This document shows, piece by piece, positions 41,925 through 44,692 of a stretch of 44,692 bases of DNA. The notes beneath the pieces were generated by a model. That model had not been told where the DNA came from. It saw nothing but the letters and a program-made list of their open reading frames with translations, and did no database searches. Numbering within the stretch: position 1 is the first letter of the stretch; each line of letters opens with the position of its first letter. Source of the DNA: Halobacteriales archaeon QS_4_69_34 (lineage in GTDB: Archaea; Halobacteriota; Halobacteria; Halobacteriales; Halococcaceae); contig PXRN01000007.1 of the NCBI GenBank assembly GCA_003021045.1, positions 1 through 44,692 on the forward strand. Reading direction: 5' to 3'. A program made the translations under genes and the position numbers.

Positions 41925-41987
41925 CTCCCGGAGCCCGGGCCGTGACTGGCTGGCCCGTTGTCACGCTCGCGGTACTGGATCGGGGAG

Positions 41988-41992
41988 TTTAG
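41988..41992 (+). promoter_or_regulatory. TATA-like box of the short cis-prenyltransferase gene
   Basis: TTTAG within GAGTTTAGG lies 26-30 bp before GTG 42018, supporting that start. The DUF92 TATA box is only about 65 bp away on the other strand, giving a compact divergent promoter. Confidence 0.55.
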
Positions 41993-42017
41993 GACCGGAC
42001 CCCGCCGTAGTCGTGCC

Positions 42018-42626
42018 GTGGGACTGTACGATCGGTATCTCGCCGCCCGCGTGCGTCGGCGGGCGGACGCGCTGCCCCGGCAGGTCGCGGTCGTCCTCAC
42101 CGAGCGCGACCTCTTGGAACAGGGGGCCTACCGCACCCTGGAGGCGTTTTTCTCCTGGGCGTTCGAGTTCGGGGCCGAGCGCGTGCTCGTCTACGTGAGC
42201 GTCCTCGATCCGGCGGCCGTGCCCACGATCCGGCGGGTGATCGAGCGCTGCGAAGCTCCGCGCGCGCTCGCGGTGCGCGGACCGGAGGATCAAGAGCGCG
42301 CCGACACACCGATCCAGGTCAGCGTCGGCCTCGGCGGCAAGCACGAGTTCGCCACGGCCGTCCGCGGGCTCGCGGGCGACGTCGCCGCCGACGAGCTCGA
42401 CCCCGAGGCGATCGACGCCGCCGCGGTCGAGGAGCGCCTCGTCTTTCCGACCCAGCCCGACCTCGTCATCAAGACCGGGGGCGAGCGCCTCTCCGATTTC
42501 ATGATCTGGCAGTCGGTCTACTCCGAACTCCACTTCACCGACGTGAACTGGCGTGACTTCCGCCGCCGGGAGTACCTCCGGGCGCTCAGAGACTACGCCA
42601 ATCGCAAGCGCCGCTACGGGCGCTGA
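42018..42626 (+). CDS. Short cis-prenyltransferase homolog lacking the DGN motif (NgBR/Nus1-like)
   Basis: A 202-residue member of the undecaprenyl-diphosphate synthase family. The C-terminal half is canonical: PDLVIKTGGERLSDFMIWQ, then SELHFTDVNWRDF, then LRALRDYANRKRRYGR, which ends in an RxG (RYG) motif. Where the catalytic DGNxRW/Y motif should be, it reads VAVVLTERDLLEQG, so the essential Asp is missing; FSTEN is also absent (VYVSVLDP). This is the pattern of the non-catalytic partner in two-subunit enzymes. GTG 42018 is chosen from the TATA-like TTTAG and the family-like N-terminus. The full-length paralog lies 0.8 kb downstream on the other strand. Confidence 0.85.
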   Translation: MGLYDRYLAARVRRRADALPRQVAVVLTERDLLEQGAYRTLEAFFSWAFEFGAERVLVYVSVLDPAAVPTIRRVIERCEAPRALAVRGPEDQERADTPIQVSVGLGGKHEFATAVRGLAGDVAADELDPEAIDAAAVEERLVFPTQPDLVIKTGGERLSDFMIWQSVYSELHFTDVNWRDFRRREYLRALRDYANRKRRYGR

Positions 42627-42808
42627 AACTCCGCTCCCCGGCCGCTCGCCCACCCGGCGACGTTCGCCCGCGCTCGGACTGCTCGCCCTCCGGGGTTTCC
42701 CGGTGGTCGTCGGGACCACCCGGGAGCCGTCGGCGGACCTGCCTCCGGGCGCGTTCAGTGAGAGCGGGGCACAAGGCCTACGTCGTTCCGGGCCCAACGG
42801 CGGGTGGC

Positions 42809-43118
42809 ATGAGCCAGATCGTCCCGCTATTCCCGGGGGTGCCCGGGGGTCCGGAGCTTTTGGTCATCCTGCTGATCATCGTCGTGCTGTTCGGCGCGAA
42901 CAAGCTGCCGAAGCTCGCCCGCTCGATCGGCGAGGCCGAGGGCGAGTTCCGGAACCCGGGGCGAGGCCGAGGCGAGCACGGCGGCCGCCGGGGCCGACTC
43001 GGGGACCGAAAGCGCTGCCACGGGGTCGAGCGCGACGAGCGCCGACACTGGGTCCGCCGGCGAGGAGAGCGAGGAGGCGACCGAGTTCGAGTGGCGCTCG
43101 GAGCGTGGCGAGGCCTGA
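42809..43118 (+). pseudogene. tatA: Sec-independent translocase TatA, with +1 frameshift at 42958-42961
   Basis: The N-terminus has the membrane helix LLVILLIIVVLFGANKLPKLAR (about 17-38) and the amphipathic helix start of TatA, which multimerises into the Tat pore. After residue 51 the sequenced frame turns into an Arg/Gly-rich string that runs on for 200 residues. Removing one G from GGGG (42958-42961) gives instead an acidic Ala/Ser/Glu tail ending EFEWRSERGEA at TGA 43116. That is normal for a haloarchaeal TatA of about 102 residues. The helix part is unaffected. A homopolymer sequencing error is as likely as a real mutation. Many Tat substrates in this window imply that a working TatA exists. 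Confidence 0.75.
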
Positions 43119-43410
43119 GCTGGGCCCCGGGGCGCAGGTGTGAGCGCCCATCGAGCGATGCGGCGAGAACCGCGAGTGCCGGTGCACACGAGAGACCGCG
43201 CCGTCCGCATACACGCCTCTCCGATCGATTCGCTCCGCTCGCGCGAGTGCCCCCGCACCGCGGCGCTCTTCGCGCGCCGACCGCCCGCACGGCGACGCGC
43301 CGACCGCACACGGCTGCCCCTTCGTACGCCACATCCGTGCGCGTCACCGACGGTCCGGTCGGGCACGTCGGCCCACGACTATCGGCGCGTCGGTGTGGGC
43401 CGCGAGCGGC
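43119..43410 (+). other. 292-bp gap between tatA and uppS ends
   Basis: No credible gene. It contains the 26-bp word shared with 24491-24516 (at 43169-43194) and G+C-rich sequence. The flanking genes converge here; no strong T-rich terminator was found. Confidence 0.55.
43169..43194 (+). repeat. 26-bp word shared with 24491-24516
   Basis: ACCGCGAGTGCCGGTGCACA followed by CGAGAG matches the other site at 24 of 26 positions, in the same orientation, about 18.7 kb apart. Confidence 0.5.
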
Positions 43411-44349
43411 TCACTCGGTCGTGGGGGCCGCCTCGGCGTCGAATCCGTCGTCGAACCCGTCGAGCCCGTCGAGTTCGCCCCGCGGGAGGTGTCCGCGCAG
43501 CCGGCGGAGCACCGCACGCGCCTCGTCGAGTTCGGCTCGTCCGAGCGCGCGCACCAGCGCGAGCGCGCGCCGGGCCCGGGTGCGCCGCCACGACTTCTCG
43601 CGGGACTCGTAGGTGCGGATCGCACGCAGGAAGTCCACCTTGCGGAAGGCCGGCCAGTAGGGCGTACAGAAGAAGGCGGCGGCCTCGTTGCCGTTGGCGT
43701 GCCACGGCAGGAAGTTCGAGGTGCGCTCGTCCCCGCCGGTGCGGATGATGAGGTCGACGTCGCGGGTGGCCCCCCCGCGGAGCCGCGATTCGACCGTCGC
43801 GGCGTCGATCTCCTCCGGGGCGAGCTCGCCGCGCTCGACCGCACGCGCGATGTCGCGGGCCGCGCCCAGCAGCTCCGCGCGCCCGCCGTAGGCCAGCGCG
43901 ACGTTCAGCCGCAGGCGGTCGTACCCACGGGTGCGGCCCTCGGCGTACCGGATCGCCCTGCGCACCCGCTCGGGGAGACGCTCGATCTCGCCGATGGCGC
44001 GGATCTCGACTGCGGCCTCGTGGACGCGCTCGGCGTCGGCGAACTCCCGGAGCTTGGTCTCGATAAGGTCGAAGATGGCCTCGCGCTCCTCGGGCGGGCG
44101 CTCGAAGTTCTCCGTCGAGAACGCATAGAGGGTGAGCTCCTCGACGCCGAACTCCTCACACCAGTCGAGGACGGCCTCCGTCGTCGCCGCGCCGGCGCGG
44201 TGTCCCGCGGTCGCCTCGCTGCCCCGCTCGCTCGCGTACCGGCGGTTGCCGTCCTGGATGACGGCGACGTGGCGCGGCGCACCGTTGATCTCCCGGGCCA
44301 GCAGTCGCTCGTAGGCGCTATCGGCCAGTCGGCGCAGCCGGGAGGGCAT
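43411..44349 (-). CDS. uppS: Cis-prenyltransferase, catalytic type (polyprenyl diphosphate synthase)
   Basis: A 312-residue enzyme that adds cis isoprene units to an allylic diphosphate to make the long polyprenyl chain of carrier lipids. The catalytic HVAVIQDGNRRYASERG (D33) is intact, as are LTLYAFSTENFERP, LNVALAYGGRAEL and DLIIRTGGDERTSNFLPW. The segment that is normally SELYFTD is divergent (ANGNEAAAFFCTPYW). The protein continues with an Arg/Ala-rich helix and an acidic tail ending APTTE, so it lacks a C-terminal RxG. Together with the short homolog it could form a two-subunit enzyme. ATG 44349 starts MPSRLRRLADSAYERLL. Confidence 0.94.
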   Translation of the reverse strand: MPSRLRRLADSAYERLLAREINGAPRHVAVIQDGNRRYASERGSEATAGHRAGAATTEAVLDWCEEFGVEELTLYAFSTENFERPPEEREAIFDLIETKLREFADAERVHEAAVEIRAIGEIERLPERVRRAIRYAEGRTRGYDRLRLNVALAYGGRAELLGAARDIARAVERGELAPEEIDAATVESRLRGGATRDVDLIIRTGGDERTSNFLPWHANGNEAAAFFCTPYWPAFRKVDFLRAIRTYESREKSWRRTRARRALALVRALGRAELDEARAVLRRLRGHLPRGELDGLDGFDDGFDAEAAPTTE

Positions 44350-44500
44350 ACCGCGGCCACTCGGGCGGGGGAAATGAGTCTTGTGAGGCAGTCGGCGCGG
44401 CCGCCCGCGTCCGCCGTGGGGTATCGAACGCAGGGACGACGCGGCGACGCCGGCCGAACGGCGATCGGAGAGCGCCACGCCTGCGGGCGCAGACCGCAGA

Positions 44501-44508
44501 TTTTTAAC
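44501..44508 (+). promoter_or_regulatory. TATA box of the cold-shock gene
   Basis: TTTTTAAC is 27-34 bp before ATG 44535, one of the clearest promoters in the window, and predicts a near-leaderless mRNA. Confidence 0.7.
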
Positions 44509-44534
44509 CTAGGGGTACCTCCGTACGGTTTGCA

Positions 44535-44692
44535 ATGGCGAAAGGTACGGTCGATTTCTTCAACGACACCGGCGGCTACGGCTTCATCGAGAGCGAGGAC
44601 GCGGACGAGGACGTCTTCTTCCACATGGAAGACGTCGGCGGCCCCGACCTCGAAGAGGGACAGGAAGTGGAGTTCGACATCGTGCAGGCCGA
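44535..44692 (+). CDS. Cold-shock domain protein (partial, cut by window end)
   Basis: The first 52 residues of a CspA-family single-stranded nucleic-acid-binding OB-fold protein. RNP1 GYGFIE (about 14-19) and RNP2 VFFHM (about 27-31) are visible, after the typical start MAKGTVDFFNDTGG. The full protein should be about 64 residues, so roughly a dozen residues are missing on the right. It would act as an RNA chaperone in the cytoplasm. The sequence is very acidic, as expected for a haloarchaeon. Confidence 0.95.
   Translation, partial: MAKGTVDFFNDTGGYGFIESEDADEDVFFHMEDVGGPDLEEGQEVEFDIVQA

Noticed and set aside
42962-43612. Long C-terminal extension of TatA in the sequenced frame
   Set aside because: It is Arg/Gly/Ala-rich shadow sequence; the neighbouring frame gives a normal acidic TatA tail.

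Overview
The window is chromosomal DNA of a haloarchaeon (class Halobacteria). The evidence is a very high G+C content, strongly acidic proteins, leaderless genes with TATA-like boxes about 27 bp before the start codon, many twin-arginine (Tat) lipoprotein signals, and archaeal information-processing genes (L44e, S27e, aIF2-alpha, Nop10, TFE, Trm56, archaeal DnaG). The genus cannot be fixed from the sequence alone.

Layout. 1-892: 3' end of a 23S rRNA, a tRNA-like processing element, 5S rRNA and tRNA-Cys(GCA), the distal part of an rRNA operon. 933-1920: an unrecognised Asn/Thr/Gln-rich protein gene broken by a +1 G. 2217-4545: translation/ribosome-biogenesis cluster (rpl44e, rps27e, aIF2-alpha, nop10, PAC2-type chaperone). 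4780-10105: dinB, a DUF420 membrane protein, a CBS protein, a PQQ-propeller lipoprotein and an anchored Ig-like protein. 10210-16197: the distal half of a respiratory complex I operon (nuoJ1-J2-K-L-M-N) with no nuoA-I genes beside it. 16591-20874: TrkA-N/DHH protein, CBS-ParB/Srx protein, methylmalonyl-CoA mutase large subunit. 20997-23947: a two-gene unit of a large Tat lipoprotein and a cupredoxin. 23948-25228: a 1.28-kb gene-free stretch with GCGGT-type repeats, then acs. 27372-30976 (minus): DsbA-like lipoprotein, trm56, tfe, DUF2110, DUF5803, closely packed. 31188-35032: epimerase, BsuPI-domain protein, Tat-exported lipase-like hydrolase and subtilase. 35282-44349: DUF2797, trans-polyprenyl synthase, phosphoesterase, dnaG, acetyltransferase, DUF92 membrane protein, a short cis-prenyltransferase homolog, tatA (with a +1 G) and a full-length cis-prenyltransferase. 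44535-end: a cold-shock protein gene cut by the window.

How the genes work together. Most of the window is core housekeeping. The most interesting set is at 36-44 kb. There, a trans-polyprenyl diphosphate synthase, a DUF92 protein (a family related to isoprenoid-phosphate kinases) and two complementary cis-prenyltransferase homologs lie within 8 kb. One homolog has the catalytic DGN motif but no C-terminal RxG. The other lacks DGN but has a canonical C-terminal half ending in RYG. This matches the two-subunit enzyme architecture known from eukaryotes and suggests a polyprenyl/dolichyl carrier-lipid module. A second candidate is the lipoprotein-cupredoxin pair at 21-24 kb. A third is a dispersed element containing a perfect 36-bp match, found at 16.46 kb and 36.25 kb.
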